From positions 1,922,001 to 1,986,000 of the forward strand of contig NZ_AP021879.1 in assembly GCF_009689005.1 (NCBI RefSeq): DNA of 64,000 bases. The letters are read 5' to 3'. Positions 32,848 to 42,703 of this stretch are shown here, one piece after another. Source of the stretch: Desulfosarcina ovata subsp. ovata (GTDB lineage: Bacteria > Desulfobacterota > Desulfobacteria > Desulfobacterales > Desulfosarcinaceae). The notes beneath the pieces were generated by a model. That model did no database searches and was not told the origin of the DNA. It worked only from the letters and a program-made list of their open reading frames with translations. The stretch's first letter is position 1. The number at the start of each line of letters is the position of its first letter. A program made the translations under genes and the position numbers.

Positions 32848-32941
32848 AGCTTAATGGGCCAGCCGAAGGTAATGATAATTTTGAATGAAGGATCAGAAAC
32901 CGCACCACAATTTAAAATTCAAAACTAAGAATTCAAAATTA
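32848..32941. repeat. C words
   Basis: ATTTTGAATGAAGG..AATTCAAAATT between the deacetylase and the outer membrane protein gene. Confidence 0.65.
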
Positions 32942-34198
32942 TTAAAACCGATATGGTCGGGGTGGCGCCAAGGTAAGCATCAATGACACACGATTTTCCT
33001 TGTAGTCATTGGTATCGACGGTTGAACTGACCGTGCGATATGTGTATCCCGCCCGCATGGACAGCCAGCGCAGTACCTGGAAAGAGAGGCCGCATCCGGC
33101 TCTGAAAACATCGTCCTTCCTGTGGGGCGTCGTTTCCTGATAGTCATGATAGCCGTATGTGCCGTTGAGATCACCGGCCAACCTGCTGGTAAACGCATAA
33201 TCAGCAGCAATGGCGGCCTCATAATACATATAGACGCCAAGGTTTTCAGCAGTGACCGCTGTATAATCATATCCACCTGCACCACTCAGACTGATCGAAC
33301 CACGCTGAAAACGTTTGTTCAGGCTCAAGTTAACGGGCGTCTCTGTCTCATTTTCACCATCCTGCTGGTCTCGAATGAGGTAGTGAACGCTCATGCTGAA
33401 ATCCATGGTCGGGTCGACAGCATAATCGAACCCGATGCCACTACCATGCACCTTGTAGTCGTCTTCCGTGCCTTCATCAGGTCTATGGCGGGTATACTGG
33501 TATTCCAGAAATCCTGTAAAATGAGGATTAAATCTGTGATTTAAACGTGAACGGCCCCCTATTTCAGTATAATCATCCAACCCGTCGTCATACTTAGCCT
33601 CTGAGTAGTCCGTACCGACGTCAAGTCCCCAGCGAACGTTAAACCAGTATGTAACGCCGGCACCGCCACCGTACTCTTTGCTATCGATGATCGTCGGGTC
33701 ATCGTTATCCAGTGAACTGTAAGAACCGTCGGCGTATAGCGTGTTTTCCACGCCGAACTGGTAGTGCATTCTGGTACTCGTGGTGTTGCGCGTGTGTACA
33801 TCGATGCTCCTCCGGATTGTCAAATCTTCCTCTGAAACCGGGTCCTCGGTACGCAGGTAGTCATGACTGGCTTCCCAACGAAGATGTCGGGTGGCTTGCC
33901 ACCATCCGGTCAAACCGACTGCGTGCTCCCAGTAATCGCTGTTTTCCAGTTTGTCATACATGGTGTATGAAGGGGCGTAGCTGGCCGATAGCGCCGCCGT
34001 GCGTCCGGAGAATTCTACCGTGACACCCGGCGAAACGGTGGTGATGGTATCGGATTCTTCGCTGTCTGGAGCCAAATAGAGGTTGTCCGTATGCTCGATA
34101 CCGGTACTCAGGTGCGGCATGATGATGACCTCGGCACCCGCCATTTGCGGTGTGACGATCAGAAAACCGACCACCAAATATTCGATCAGCTTTTTCAT
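32942..34198 (-). CDS. Outer-membrane beta-barrel protein, PEP-CTERM/EPS-associated
   Basis: 418 aa from ATG 34198. A signal peptide (MKKLIEYLVVGFLIVTPQMA GA) is followed by many amphipathic strands with alternating aromatic residues and a terminal aromatic F (PPRPYRF), typical of an outer-membrane barrel. Size and position match the XrtA-associated outer membrane proteins (TIGR03016-like). Likely the secretion pore or anchor for EPS, acting with the Wza-like protein encoded next. Confidence 0.82.
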   Translation of the reverse strand: MKKLIEYLVVGFLIVTPQMAGAEVIIMPHLSTGIEHTDNLYLAPDSEESDTITTVSPGVTVEFSGRTAALSASYAPSYTMYDKLENSDYWEHAVGLTGWWQATRHLRWEASHDYLRTEDPVSEEDLTIRRSIDVHTRNTTSTRMHYQFGVENTLYADGSYSSLDNDDPTIIDSKEYGGGAGVTYWFNVRWGLDVGTDYSEAKYDDGLDDYTEIGGRSRLNHRFNPHFTGFLEYQYTRHRPDEGTEDDYKVHGSGIGFDYAVDPTMDFSMSVHYLIRDQQDGENETETPVNLSLNKRFQRGSISLSGAGGYDYTAVTAENLGVYMYYEAAIAADYAFTSRLAGDLNGTYGYHDYQETTPHRKDDVFRAGCGLSFQVLRWLSMRAGYTYRTVSSTVDTNDYKENRVSLMLTLAPPRPYRF

Positions 34199-34339
34199 CA
34201 CAGCTTTTCCTTTTTTTGCATTTCACCGCAAAGACGCAGAGGGCGCTAAGAATTTTTATCGGCTGAAGGCCAAAGAAGATCAACAATACTCTGTGAGTTC
34301 CGCGCCTCAAACGAAGCGGGCGGTGACAGATACTTATAA
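34199..34339. repeat. B element between OMP and export gene
   Basis: TTTCACCGCAAAGACGCAGAGG...GAAGCGGGCGGTGA (about 34221-34326), a family B element in reverse. Confidence 0.75.
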
Positions 34340-34909
34340 TTATGGAACGACGATGGTATCATCCGCCTGAATTTCGACGTTCTGGCTGAAATCCTTACCT
34401 TTCAAAATATCTTTATAGTCGATACGGATGACCTTCTCCTGGCCCTGATGACGGCGAAACAGGATGATCTCTTTTTTGGATGCCCACTCGGTAAACCCAC
34501 CGGCAAGAGCGAACGCCTGCAAAACAGTCAGTTTTTTGGTAAGGGGGTACTCACCGGTTCTAACGACTTCACCCAAAATATAAAAGCGTTTGCTGGCCGC
34601 GCTCCGAACCGTAACGGTGACATGGGGCTCCGACACATAGGCCTTGAGCCCATCCTGAATGTCCAGTTTCAACTGGGTTGGCGTTTTGCCGGCAGCCATC
34701 ACATCGTCAAGAAGCGGGAAAGAAAGTTTTCCGTCCAAACGAACGATGATCTCTTCCCTGGAAAAGTCGGGTTCCTTCCAAGTGACGATTTCAAGGATGT
34801 CACCGTTGCCGATAAGGTAGGAATCTTTTGGAGACTGGGCGAAGGTGTTTAGGGGTGTTACGGCAATACATATGGCAATTAATGAGGCAAAAAGTATTAT
34901 TTTGCGCAT
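34340..34909 (-). CDS. Polysaccharide export protein (Wza-like, short form)
   Basis: 189 aa from ATG at 34909 (MRKIILFASLIAICIAVTPL); codons upstream to 34957 are family C repeat. A signal peptide precedes YLIGNGDILEIVTWKEPDFS REE (poly_export domain) and SLBB-like VRSAASKRFYILGEVVRTGE YPL. It lacks the C-terminal helix of full Wza, as usual for XrtA-type operons. Periplasmic or outer-membrane EPS export. Confidence 0.9.
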   Translation of the reverse strand: MRKIILFASLIAICIAVTPLNTFAQSPKDSYLIGNGDILEIVTWKEPDFSREEIIVRLDGKLSFPLLDDVMAAGKTPTQLKLDIQDGLKAYVSEPHVTVTVRSAASKRFYILGEVVRTGEYPLTKKLTVLQAFALAGGFTEWASKKEIILFRRHQGQEKVIRIDYKDILKGKDFSQNVEIQADDTIVVP

Positions 34910-34953
34910 AGTCAGTTCCAATTTTAAATTCTTAATTTTGAATTTTAAATTAA

Positions 34954-35979
34954 TCATTGATTACAATAGTAATCCTTATACCATTCCACAAATTTCCCGA
35001 TGCCGACATCAATCGGTGTGGCGGGTTTGAATCCCACATCCTGGATCAGATCATCCACATCGGCGTATGTGGCGGGGACATCACCCGGCTGAATGTCCAT
35101 GAAATTCTTTACGGCCTTTTTGCCGATGGCGACTTCTATGGCCTGAATGAAGTCCAGCAGTTCCACCGGTTGGTTGTTGCCAATGTTGTAGATTTTGTAT
35201 CGGGCGTAGGAGGTTCCGGGATCGGGTGCGTTGCCGGACCATTGGGGGTTAGGATCGGGAACAGTCTTCATCACCCGGACCACGCCTTCGACAATATCGT
35301 CAATATAGGTAAAATCCCGTTTCATTTTACCGTGATTGAAAACGTCGATAGGCTTGTCTTCGATGATGGCCTTGGTAAATAAAAACAGTGCCATGTCCGG
35401 TCTTCCCCATGGGCCGTAGACGGTGAAAAAGCGCAGGCCCGTGCAAGGCAGATCAAAAAGGTGGCTGTATGTGTGAGCCATCAATTCGTTGGATTTTTTC
35501 GAGGCAGCATAGAGGGAGACGGGGTGATCCACGTTGTGATGCACGGAAAACGGCATGTTGGTATTGGCGCCATATACCGAACTGGATGAAGCGAAAACAA
35601 GATGCTTGACATCGTTGTGCCGGCATCCTTCGAGAATGTTCACAAAACCCACCAGATTCGATTCGACGTAGGCCTGGGGGTTGGTCAACGAATACCTCAC
35701 TCCCGCCTGGGCCGCCAGGTTGACCACCACATCAATGGGCGTTGATTTGAAAAGCGCCTCCATTCCCGCTTTATCCGATAAATCAGTCCTGGAGAATGTA
35801 AACTGCGGATGCGCCTTTAAAATATCGAGCCGGCTCATTTTGATTCCGGGATCGTAGTAATCGTTTAAATTGTCGACACCGATAATGGTATACCCTTCGG
35901 ACAGCAGTCGCTTGGACAGATGGAAACCGATGAAACCGGCAGCGCCGGTAACGAGTGCGCATTTATATTCGAGTTGCAT
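34954..35979 (-). CDS. UDP-glucuronate 4-epimerase
   Basis: 341 aa. Extended [19 protein letters not shown] near residue 11, [37 protein letters not shown], catalytic Y-x3-K in [29 protein letters not shown]. The DNLNDYYD and GRPDMA signatures are those of UDP-GlcA 4-epimerases (GAE/Cap1J type). Uses the product of ugd to make UDP-GalA for EPS. Confidence 0.92.
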   Translation of the reverse strand: MQLEYKCALVTGAAGFIGFHLSKRLLSEGYTIIGVDNLNDYYDPGIKMSRLDILKAHPQFTFSRTDLSDKAGMEALFKSTPIDVVVNLAAQAGVRYSLTNPQAYVESNLVGFVNILEGCRHNDVKHLVFASSSSVYGANTNMPFSVHHNVDHPVSLYAASKKSNELMAHTYSHLFDLPCTGLRFFTVYGPWGRPDMALFLFTKAIIEDKPIDVFNHGKMKRDFTYIDDIVEGVVRVMKTVPDPNPQWSGNAPDPGTSYARYKIYNIGNNQPVELLDFIQAIEVAIGKKAVKNFMDIQPGDVPATYADVDDLIQDVGFKPATPIDVGIGKFVEWYKDYYCNQ

Positions 35980-36321
35980 AAAATTTCCTTGCAGAAATGA
36001 AAACCAGTTTTTTCTCTCGCCCGCTTCGCTCGAGGACGCAGAGACTCAGAGTTTGAATTTTGAATTAAAATCGGATTATAAACCTTCATTCAAAATTTAA
36101 AATTCTCAATTCAAAATTCATTCGACCTATGGTCGAATGGCATAGCTCCGCTTGGTGGAAAACAAACCCAAAAGCTTGCTAACCGCATGAATTATATTGT
36201 ATTTTATTGCCTTTTCGGCGGAAATGGTTATTTCACGGACATGAAAAATTTTGAATTCTTAGTTTTGATTTTTTAATTATCGGTAGAATTCAAAATTTAA
36301 AATTCTCAATTCAAAATTGCC
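35980..36321. repeat. 342-bp gap: B half, C words and a short hairpin
   Basis: No gene. B left half (36012-36050), two C stretches (36051-36120, 36245-36320). A perfect hairpin with 9-base arms CATTCGACC/GGTCGAATG at 36119-36139 could be a terminator or processing site. Confidence 0.7.
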
Positions 36322-37710
36322 CTATCTTGCCCCTTCACCAAACAAGACTGTCTTCACCGTTCGCATGATCACCATCAAATCCATAAAGATGGACATGTTC
36401 TTGATATAGAACAGATCATAGTTCAATTTTTCTTTGGCATCTTCCACAGAGGCGCCATAGGGATAACTGACCTGAGCCCAACCGGTAACGCCCGGTTTAA
36501 CCGAAAAGCGTTCGGCATAGTAGGGAATCGCCTCTTCCAGTTCCTTAACAAAAAACTCCCGTTCAGGCCGTGGTCCCACAAAGCTCATTTCGCCTTTGAT
36601 CACATTGAACAGCTGGGGAAACTCATCAATCCGCCACTTACGGATAAACTTCCCTACCCGGGTAACACGGTTGTCGTTGGACTGAGCCCACACCGGGCCA
36701 CTTTTTTTTTCAGCATCCTGAACCATCGAACGGAATTTATGAACCATGTACGCTTTTCGTTTTTCTCCGACTCGCTCCTGAGAAAAAAATACCGGTCCCT
36801 TGGAGTCCAGTTTGATTAGAACAGCGACAATGCCAAGTATGGGAGACAAAAAAAACAGCATCACAACAGAGAGCAATAAATCACCGGTTCTTTTTATCAC
36901 TCTCCGCATCCATGATTTTTTAAAGCCTTCGGAAAAAATAAGCCAACTGGGGTTGATTTTCTCGACAATCAATTTCCCCGTGAGCATTTCATAAAAGCTG
37001 GTACCTTCAATAACCTCGATTCCATCCACACGACATTGCAAAAGCTGCCGCGTTGGAAAGCCGCTACGGCGTTCTTCGATAGCGACAACAATCTTATCGA
37101 TGTCCAAATCTTTTGCATTCCGACACAGGTCCGCATAGTTATTCCGGCAAATATTGGGTGATACGACCGGTGAAGCACCCTCGCAATCATCTTTAACCAC
37201 GGCTGCCACCTGGTATCCACAATCTTTATTCTCATTAATTTCCCGGTGGATATTGCGAGCCAGTTCCCCGGATCCCAACAAAATGATTTTTTTGTCAAAT
37301 ATCCCATTGTTGAGAATATGCGTATAGGCGATTCGCCAGATAACGATAAATGCCACCACAAAGCAGATGCTGACAATAAAGATCCCTCGACCAATAATGC
37401 AGACAGGAAAAATAAAATAAACAACGGCAAGCAGAATGGCTGAGGCACCCAAGGCTTGCATCAGCCGGATAATCAGTTCCTGATAGCTGTCGGTCACTTT
37501 CATATCGTAGAGATCATTATAATACAGGCACATTTGGCAAACGAAGGCGATCAAAAGCGTTTTCAGAACCAAAGTGCGATCTTCAATGACAAAATCGATT
37601 CCGATCAACAACCAACTGGCAATGATGACCGAGGCAAAAATAAACAGCCCTTCACCAACCACGAAGAGTGCGTTTCGTACGGGATAATATTGTTTAAAAA
37701 TTTGAAGCAT
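36322..37710 (-). CDS. XrtA-system undecaprenyl-phosphate sugar transferase (EpsB type)
   Basis: 462 aa. Four or five N-terminal membrane helices, a central nucleotide-binding-like region (IILLGSGELARNIHREI), another helix, then the catalytic bacterial sugar transferase domain: KRTGDLLLSVVMLFFLSP, FFSQERVGEKRKAYMVHKFR SM, WRIDEFPQLFNVIKGEMSFV GPRPE, VKPGVTGWAQVSYPYGAS. Matches the TIGR03013 family of XrtA operons. Starts EPS repeat-unit synthesis on the lipid carrier. Confidence 0.93.
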   Translation of the reverse strand: MLQIFKQYYPVRNALFVVGEGLFIFASVIIASWLLIGIDFVIEDRTLVLKTLLIAFVCQMCLYYNDLYDMKVTDSYQELIIRLMQALGASAILLAVVYFIFPVCIIGRGIFIVSICFVVAFIVIWRIAYTHILNNGIFDKKIILLGSGELARNIHREINENKDCGYQVAAVVKDDCEGASPVVSPNICRNNYADLCRNAKDLDIDKIVVAIEERRSGFPTRQLLQCRVDGIEVIEGTSFYEMLTGKLIVEKINPSWLIFSEGFKKSWMRRVIKRTGDLLLSVVMLFFLSPILGIVAVLIKLDSKGPVFFSQERVGEKRKAYMVHKFRSMVQDAEKKSGPVWAQSNDNRVTRVGKFIRKWRIDEFPQLFNVIKGEMSFVGPRPEREFFVKELEEAIPYYAERFSVKPGVTGWAQVSYPYGASVEDAKEKLNYDLFYIKNMSIFMDLMVIMRTVKTVLFGEGAR

Positions 37711-37820
37711 GGGCAGCAGAGCAATTAAGAATTAATAATTTTGAATTTTGAATTAAGATCGATTTCTTTCCGGAATTCAAAATTCATCATTTAAAATTAA
37801 GAATTATTCACCGTTGTGAA
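37711..37820. repeat. C words
   Basis: AATTTTGAATTTTGAATT and ATTCAAAATTC words between the sugar transferase and the kinase gene; rightmost C copy seen in the window. Confidence 0.75.
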
Positions 37821-38675
37821 TCAATATTTCTTATACTTCTTATATTTCCCATAGCCATATCGTTCTGTAGTCGGCACCCGATATCCATTCATCACCACAC
37901 CGAGCACTTTATCCTTACCCAATTTTTCAAGCAGTTCCCGAATCATATCTTTGGGAGTGGAAGCATACCTGACAACAATGATTATTCCATCAACATAGTT
38001 GGCTAACGCGGCGGTTTCTGCCGTCAGTTGAGGCGGCGGTGAGTCAACGATAATATAGCGATCGCTGTATCGGCTTTTGGCTTCCTTCAATAGAGATTTC
38101 ATCGCCTGACTGGAAAGCAACTCAGACGGGTTGGGTGGTTGTGTGCCACCAGGCAGGAGGGTCAACTTATCCACAACCGTTTTCTGCAAGAGCGATTCCA
38201 GTGGAATTTTATTAGCAAGATAATCGCTCAACCCCGGTACACGCTCATCAAAGCCGAACCGGGTATGAATGCTGGACCGTCGCATATCACAGTCCATAAG
38301 GAGCACATGTTCCTCGATGCCTTGCGCAATGCTGATGGCAAGGTTTGCGGCGACAAAGGATTTCCCGTCACCGGGAATCGCGCTGGTCACCATGATGGAA
38401 CGCGGCGGAGTGCCTGTTTTTGGAAAAAGAATGTTGGTTCGAAGAATCTTAAAAATCTCGGCCTCAACACCGTTTGGGTCGTGATACGCAACCAAATGTG
38501 GATCCAACCGGCGCTCATGAGCGGTTGGGCGGACCGGCGGTTCCGGTTTGGGTGCGACAATTTTTATTTCGTTGCCTGGTTCTCTGGCGGGATGGACGCG
38601 TTCTTCAACAGAGGCGAGCCGATTCAATTCTTTCACCCGGCCGGATTTTTCAAGCGCTTCGTGGATCTTTCCCAT
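37821..38675 (-). CDS. Tyrosine autokinase (BY-kinase), XrtA-associated
   Basis: 284 aa from ATG 38675 (MGKIHEALEKSGRVKEL). Walker A SAIPGDGKSFVAANLA, Walker A' VLLMDCDMRR, Walker B YIIVDSPP, and a C-terminal tyrosine cluster YGYGKYKKYKKY: a CpsD/Wzc-C-type BY-kinase (TIGR03018 type). Partner of the chain-length protein encoded just upstream; phosphorylation cycling of the tail controls EPS length and export. Confidence 0.93.
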   Translation of the reverse strand: MGKIHEALEKSGRVKELNRLASVEERVHPAREPGNEIKIVAPKPEPPVRPTAHERRLDPHLVAYHDPNGVEAEIFKILRTNILFPKTGTPPRSIMVTSAIPGDGKSFVAANLAISIAQGIEEHVLLMDCDMRRSSIHTRFGFDERVPGLSDYLANKIPLESLLQKTVVDKLTLLPGGTQPPNPSELLSSQAMKSLLKEAKSRYSDRYIIVDSPPPQLTAETAALANYVDGIIIVVRYASTPKDMIRELLEKLGKDKVLGVVMNGYRVPTTERYGYGKYKKYKKY

Positions 38676-38747
38676 TGTTGGGCACCTCTGTGTGATCGCC
38701 AAGTGGCATTGGTTCAGCAAACAGCAGAAACAATAGTCCTGATGATG

Positions 38748-40340
38748 TCAGTTGGCGACTTTCCGGATTATCGCCAGCATGGGTTCAACACCTTTTTGTG
38801 TCAAAACGGCGAATACAGCAAAAAGGGTAAAGGAAATCGAACCAAACAGAGCGGAACAGATGTATTCAACCCGCCTGACCATCCGGGTTCGGCTATCGAT
38901 GATTCTGGGTACGGTGCACAATACCGGCAATTCCAGATCTTCTTCGATATCTTCGGGCCGTTTGAATGAACTGTCCAGGTACTCAAGCAGAAAAATAATT
39001 CCACCGCCTACTGCCAGGCCTGCCCCCACAACCATGATGAACAGCTTACGCATATCCGGTTTAATCGGTTTCTGGGGAATTTTAGCTGGATCAAGAATCC
39101 TGAACTGCTCGCCTTTTTGCTTGCGCTCCATGTTTACGGCGATTTCGGCTTCCAATTTCCGTTCCAGCAAAGAGTCATAAGTGGATTGGATATTTTGATA
39201 ATCGCGTCGTAATGACAACAACTCCTGCTCTCTTTTAGGTGTATTTTCAACTCTTTTTTGATAGACGGCAATTTGCGTGCGCGTGTCGGCGACATCGGCT
39301 TCAAGCCGTCTCATCTCCTGAATAATTTCATTGTATTGCGTTCGGTATTCCGGCGATAGAGATGCCGTTTGACGCCGATTGGAACCGCTGCCCGTGGACG
39401 TGGTGGTCTCCGATTGCCGATCGAGATCGGCTTGTTTTTCCATTTCCGCAATCCTGGATTTCAGCCGGACCACATCCGGGTGCCGCTCGGTATAGCGAGC
39501 CAACAAGTTTTCCAACTGGACCCGCATTTGATCGAGATCGTTGATCTCTTGCTGGTTACCCTGACCGATAATCAGCGTTGTGGGCTGTTCACGCGAAGCG
39601 GCCGCTTCATTCTGCAAGGTAACCAACCTTATCTTGGCTTCACTGAGATTTTGCTGGCTCTCACTCAAATGCTCCTGGAGCCGGTCAAGGATTCGTAAAT
39701 TTGAGTCCAATTGCTCAGGAAGTTCTCCCATGTAAGACTCACGATATCGTTTCAACTGGGCTTCAACCTCTTCCAGGCGGCTTTTCATGCTCTGGAGTTC
39801 GGAATCCAAAAAATCACTGGTTCCGACGGCCTGTGCTTCTCTCAATCTTAAATTTTCATCAATGAAATAGGAAGCCAGGGCATTGGTCACTTTCATCACA
39901 TCTTCCGGGCTCTTATCCTGGAAAGAAATAGAAAATGCATCACTTTCCCCACGTCGGCGACCGCTCGAAACATTCACTTTTATACGTTTGCGTAAGTTAT
40001 TGACCTTGTCCTCCATGTACATTGAAGAGTTCTCTACCCCTCTTAACAATTTGAACTCTTTGATAATATTTTCGAGATTGGTTCGGCTCAAGACCTGCTG
40101 GGACAAGGTATTGATGCGTTCATTTGGATCGGTATCAACAATCGACTGCACATAATTCTGCGGCACCCGCTGGGGCTGAATCAGAATCAATGTGCTGGCT
40201 TCGTATATTTTGGGCAGTTTAATGGCCAGCACAATACCGACGATCATCGCGATAAAAAAGGGCACCATAATGATCCAGCGACGCTTGATGATCAGGTCGA
40301 TGATGTATTTGGGGTCCATGGGAATGGGTTGTGAGGCCAT
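38748..40340 (-). CDS. Polysaccharide chain-length determinant (Wzz-like), XrtA-associated
   Basis: 530 aa. An N-terminal transmembrane helix (IIMVPFFIAMIVGIVLAIKL), a long periplasmic coiled coil (about 170-400, many heptads around MKSRLEEVEAQLKRYRES), the proline-rich motif AKIPQKPIKPDMRK and helices near the C-terminus (LFIMVVGAGLAVGGGIIFLL and a last one about 500-515). Architecture of TIGR03007. Activates the BY-kinase. ATAAAGGACTGACAT-like spacing before ATG; 23 nt after the regulator gene. Confidence 0.93.
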   Translation of the reverse strand: MASQPIPMDPKYIIDLIIKRRWIIMVPFFIAMIVGIVLAIKLPKIYEASTLILIQPQRVPQNYVQSIVDTDPNERINTLSQQVLSRTNLENIIKEFKLLRGVENSSMYMEDKVNNLRKRIKVNVSSGRRRGESDAFSISFQDKSPEDVMKVTNALASYFIDENLRLREAQAVGTSDFLDSELQSMKSRLEEVEAQLKRYRESYMGELPEQLDSNLRILDRLQEHLSESQQNLSEAKIRLVTLQNEAAASREQPTTLIIGQGNQQEINDLDQMRVQLENLLARYTERHPDVVRLKSRIAEMEKQADLDRQSETTTSTGSGSNRRQTASLSPEYRTQYNEIIQEMRRLEADVADTRTQIAVYQKRVENTPKREQELLSLRRDYQNIQSTYDSLLERKLEAEIAVNMERKQKGEQFRILDPAKIPQKPIKPDMRKLFIMVVGAGLAVGGGIIFLLEYLDSSFKRPEDIEEDLELPVLCTVPRIIDSRTRMVRRVEYICSALFGSISFTLFAVFAVLTQKGVEPMLAIIRKVAN

Positions 40341-40363
40341 ATGTCAGTCCTTTAGCCGTTTTT

Positions 40364-41686
40364 TCACACCAACTGATAAAGTTTTGCCTTGTTAAGCATC
40401 GATTTATAGCTGATTCTCAATAGACCTGCGGCCTTTTTACAATTTCCACCGGTCTCGGCCAATGCCGCTTTGATGATTTTTCTTTCAACTTTATCTGCAA
40501 AGCGGGATCTGGCCTGTTTCAAGGTGAGGTTCCAGTTAGTTGAGAGAAACTGACGAACCTCATCGGTATCGATGCCACAAACCGACGGTCGTCCGCCGTT
40601 CCCGCCCTTGTCGGTATTGCACAATACCGGCAGCATATTCTCCCAATGGACCCGATCCATGAGAACCAGCTTTTTGATGACGCGTTTGAGTTCGGACACA
40701 TTGCCCGGCCAGGGGTAATTAACGAACGCGTCCATCACCGGATCGGTCAATCGGCAGACCGCCCCCTGATATCGGATACTGTACTGGGTAGTAAAATACT
40801 CAGCCAGTGCCCGGATATCGCTCATATGCCGACGCAACGGCGGAACGGTAAGTTTCAACACGCTGAGCCGATGGTAGAGATCTTTTCTGAACAACCCCTT
40901 ATCGACCATGGTCGATATATCCCGATGAACCATGGTAATGAAGCGGCTCGCCGCACCGGTTTTGGATATCCCCCCTGGCGCACGGTCTTCCAACAAAAGA
41001 AAAAGTTGGGCTTGAAATTCAAATGGCAGTTGCTCGGCGTTGTCAATGGCATAAAAGCACTCGTAATCCCGGCTTAAGCTGTCGATCCGGACTTTCGTTT
41101 TTCGGATCCATTCTCCGGTGACATCGCCGGCATCGATCAGGTTGAAAATCGAATTCGGGTTTCCGGATAAGCGATGCAGATCCTTGGCGATCAGCTTTTT
41201 GCCAACCCCGGATTCCCCCTGGATGAGTACGGGATCCTGGGAAGCACTGACCAGGGGCAGTTCCTGGATCAGTTTTTTGCGTTCAACGGAACCGGCGATC
41301 AAAACAGGGCCACTGAGATCCTGCTTGACATTGGTCAAGCGGTTTATAGTTGCCTGGAATGTTTGATGATTGGCAGGATATCGCAAAAAAAAGAGATTTT
41401 CCAGCCAATTGTTTTGAACGAACGCTTCAATCCTATGGTTATTTGAAAGAACAATGATCGGAAAACCGCTCTCTATGGCCTTGGCCGCATTGACAAAGCG
41501 GGAGGCCGATTCGGATGAATCCGATCGGAAAACCGCAAACGAAGGCTTGATACAGTAAATATTTTCCAGGCATACCCATTCATCCTCAAAACAGATGGGC
41601 AGAACACCGCAGTGGGAAAGCCGCATGCGGATATCGTCTCTTTCCGCTTTGCTTTTTTCTATAACCACCGCTGTTGTCTGGAGCAT
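40364..41686 (-). CDS. Degenerate sigma-54-activator-like regulator of the EPS operon
   Basis: 440 aa from ATG 41686 (MLQTTAVVIEKSKAERDDIR). Residues 1-120 look like a response-regulator receiver but carry SFAVFR where the phospho-acceptor aspartate should be. The AAA+ domain keeps Walker A GESGVGKK (157-164) and PWPGNVSELKRVIKKL, but the GAFTGA loop that contacts sigma-54 is absent and Walker B reads FYAIDNAEQ. C-terminal Fis-type HTH (CKKAAGLLRISYKSMLNKAK) is intact. First gene of the EPS operon; likely binds DNA without activating sigma-54. Confidence 0.85.
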   Translation of the reverse strand: MLQTTAVVIEKSKAERDDIRMRLSHCGVLPICFEDEWVCLENIYCIKPSFAVFRSDSSESASRFVNAAKAIESGFPIIVLSNNHRIEAFVQNNWLENLFFLRYPANHQTFQATINRLTNVKQDLSGPVLIAGSVERKKLIQELPLVSASQDPVLIQGESGVGKKLIAKDLHRLSGNPNSIFNLIDAGDVTGEWIRKTKVRIDSLSRDYECFYAIDNAEQLPFEFQAQLFLLLEDRAPGGISKTGAASRFITMVHRDISTMVDKGLFRKDLYHRLSVLKLTVPPLRRHMSDIRALAEYFTTQYSIRYQGAVCRLTDPVMDAFVNYPWPGNVSELKRVIKKLVLMDRVHWENMLPVLCNTDKGGNGGRPSVCGIDTDEVRQFLSTNWNLTLKQARSRFADKVERKIIKAALAETGGNCKKAAGLLRISYKSMLNKAKLYQLV

Positions 41687-41763
41687 GGTACCGTTCCACC
41701 TAAATTGACAAATAAGCAATGGATGCCACACATGGATCGCAGCAACCACTCCGACCACATTCT

Positions 41764-41778
41764 ACAAAAGATGTGCCA
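41764..41778 (-). promoter_or_regulatory. Candidate sigma-54 promoter of the EPS operon
   Basis: The minus strand reads TGGCACATCTTTTGT, near the TGGCACG-N4-TTGCA consensus with correct -24/-12 spacing; only the final C of TTGC is T. It lies about 78 bp before the regulator start. Confidence 0.5.
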
Positions 41779-42331
41779 AATTACCAGATACCGTTCAATG
41801 AATATCCAGGACTGCCAGAAAATCTTTTTTCTCACTGTTATTATTAGTAATAATAAATCACCAAAAAGTTCGATAGAAAAAAGCGCCCAAAATCTATTTT
41901 TCAAAGAACGACAGTAGAGGTGAACCTATATTACATAATATGAAAACTTTTTCCACTTTTATAACAGAAAGCTCTTTTTAACGGGTTGATTGGATGTAGA
42001 TTATGGTTATCGGTAAAAACCGGATGCGCTTGAATATTTTTTTGCCATCTCAGCGGTCCCCAGTAAAAACGGTGGAACACAGGGTTAGGGAACTTAGATC
42101 GAGTTCCTGTTTTTCGCGGGCATGGCCCGCTCTTACAACTGCCAGTGGCCTAACCATGTGCAGTTTCCTGTAAGAACCGGCCATGCCTGCAATCACAGGT
42201 TTTCATAATTCGGCCCCAAATGCGGTTACCCTGTGGGAGAACGCCTTGCCATTTGGTGAACATTCATATATAGCAGATAATAATCAGGATCTGCCGTCTC
42301 CTAATTTTTTTTAACAATGTAAGAGGCTGGA
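41779..42331. other. Divergent intergenic region with palindromic element 42070-42247
   Basis: No gene. An AT-rich part (41800-42000) may hold regulatory sites. About 42115-42195 has inverted copies of TGTAAGA.C.GGCCATGCC and flanking CACAGGGT words, an imperfect palindrome of a type found in intergenic DNA of related bacteria. Confidence 0.55.
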
Positions 42332-42703
42332 ATGAAAAAGCCTTTCAAGTTGCTGATTATCGATGACAGTGAAGAGATCCTCACTGCACTGACGAATTAT
42401 TTCTCGCAAAAGAAATATGAGGTTATCTCGGCCGCCAATGGTCTTGACGGCCTCAAATATATCGAAGCCAAGGATGCGGCCTTTGATCTGATCATTACCG
42501 ATCTGGTCCTGCCCAATATCAGTGGCGTGGCAATTATTTCCATCGTTAAGAAAAAGTTCCCGGAAACACCCGTTATCGCCATTACCGGTTGGGGGGAACA
42601 TCCGGAGTCGTTGGCCAAAGAGGCCCACGCGGACCATGTGCTTGAAAAACCGTTTAAGCTGCCGGAACTCGAACAACTGGTTAAAAAATTGTTAAAGCAA
42701 TGA
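42332..42703 (+). CDS. Single-domain response regulator
   Basis: 123 aa. CheY-like: LLIIDDSEE acidic pair, LIITDLVLP phospho-acceptor, AITGWGEH, and EKPFKLPEL with the conserved lysine. No output domain; the next gene, overlapping by ATGA, encodes the AAA+ and HTH domains normally fused to such a receiver. Diverges from the EPS operon and probably controls it. Confidence 0.92.
   Translation: MKKPFKLLIIDDSEEILTALTNYFSQKKYEVISAANGLDGLKYIEAKDAAFDLIITDLVLPNISGVAIISIVKKKFPETPVIAITGWGEHPESLAKEAHADHVLEKPFKLPELEQLVKKLLKQ

Noticed and set aside
36119..36139. Rho-independent terminator in the EPS operon
   Set aside because: A perfect hairpin, but no T-run follows on the minus strand and the operon continues; kept only as a hairpin note.
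42150..42200. Sigma-54 promoter for the receiver gene at 42332
   Set aside because: TGGCCTAACCATGTGCA has the GG-to-GC distance one base too long; not good enough to call.
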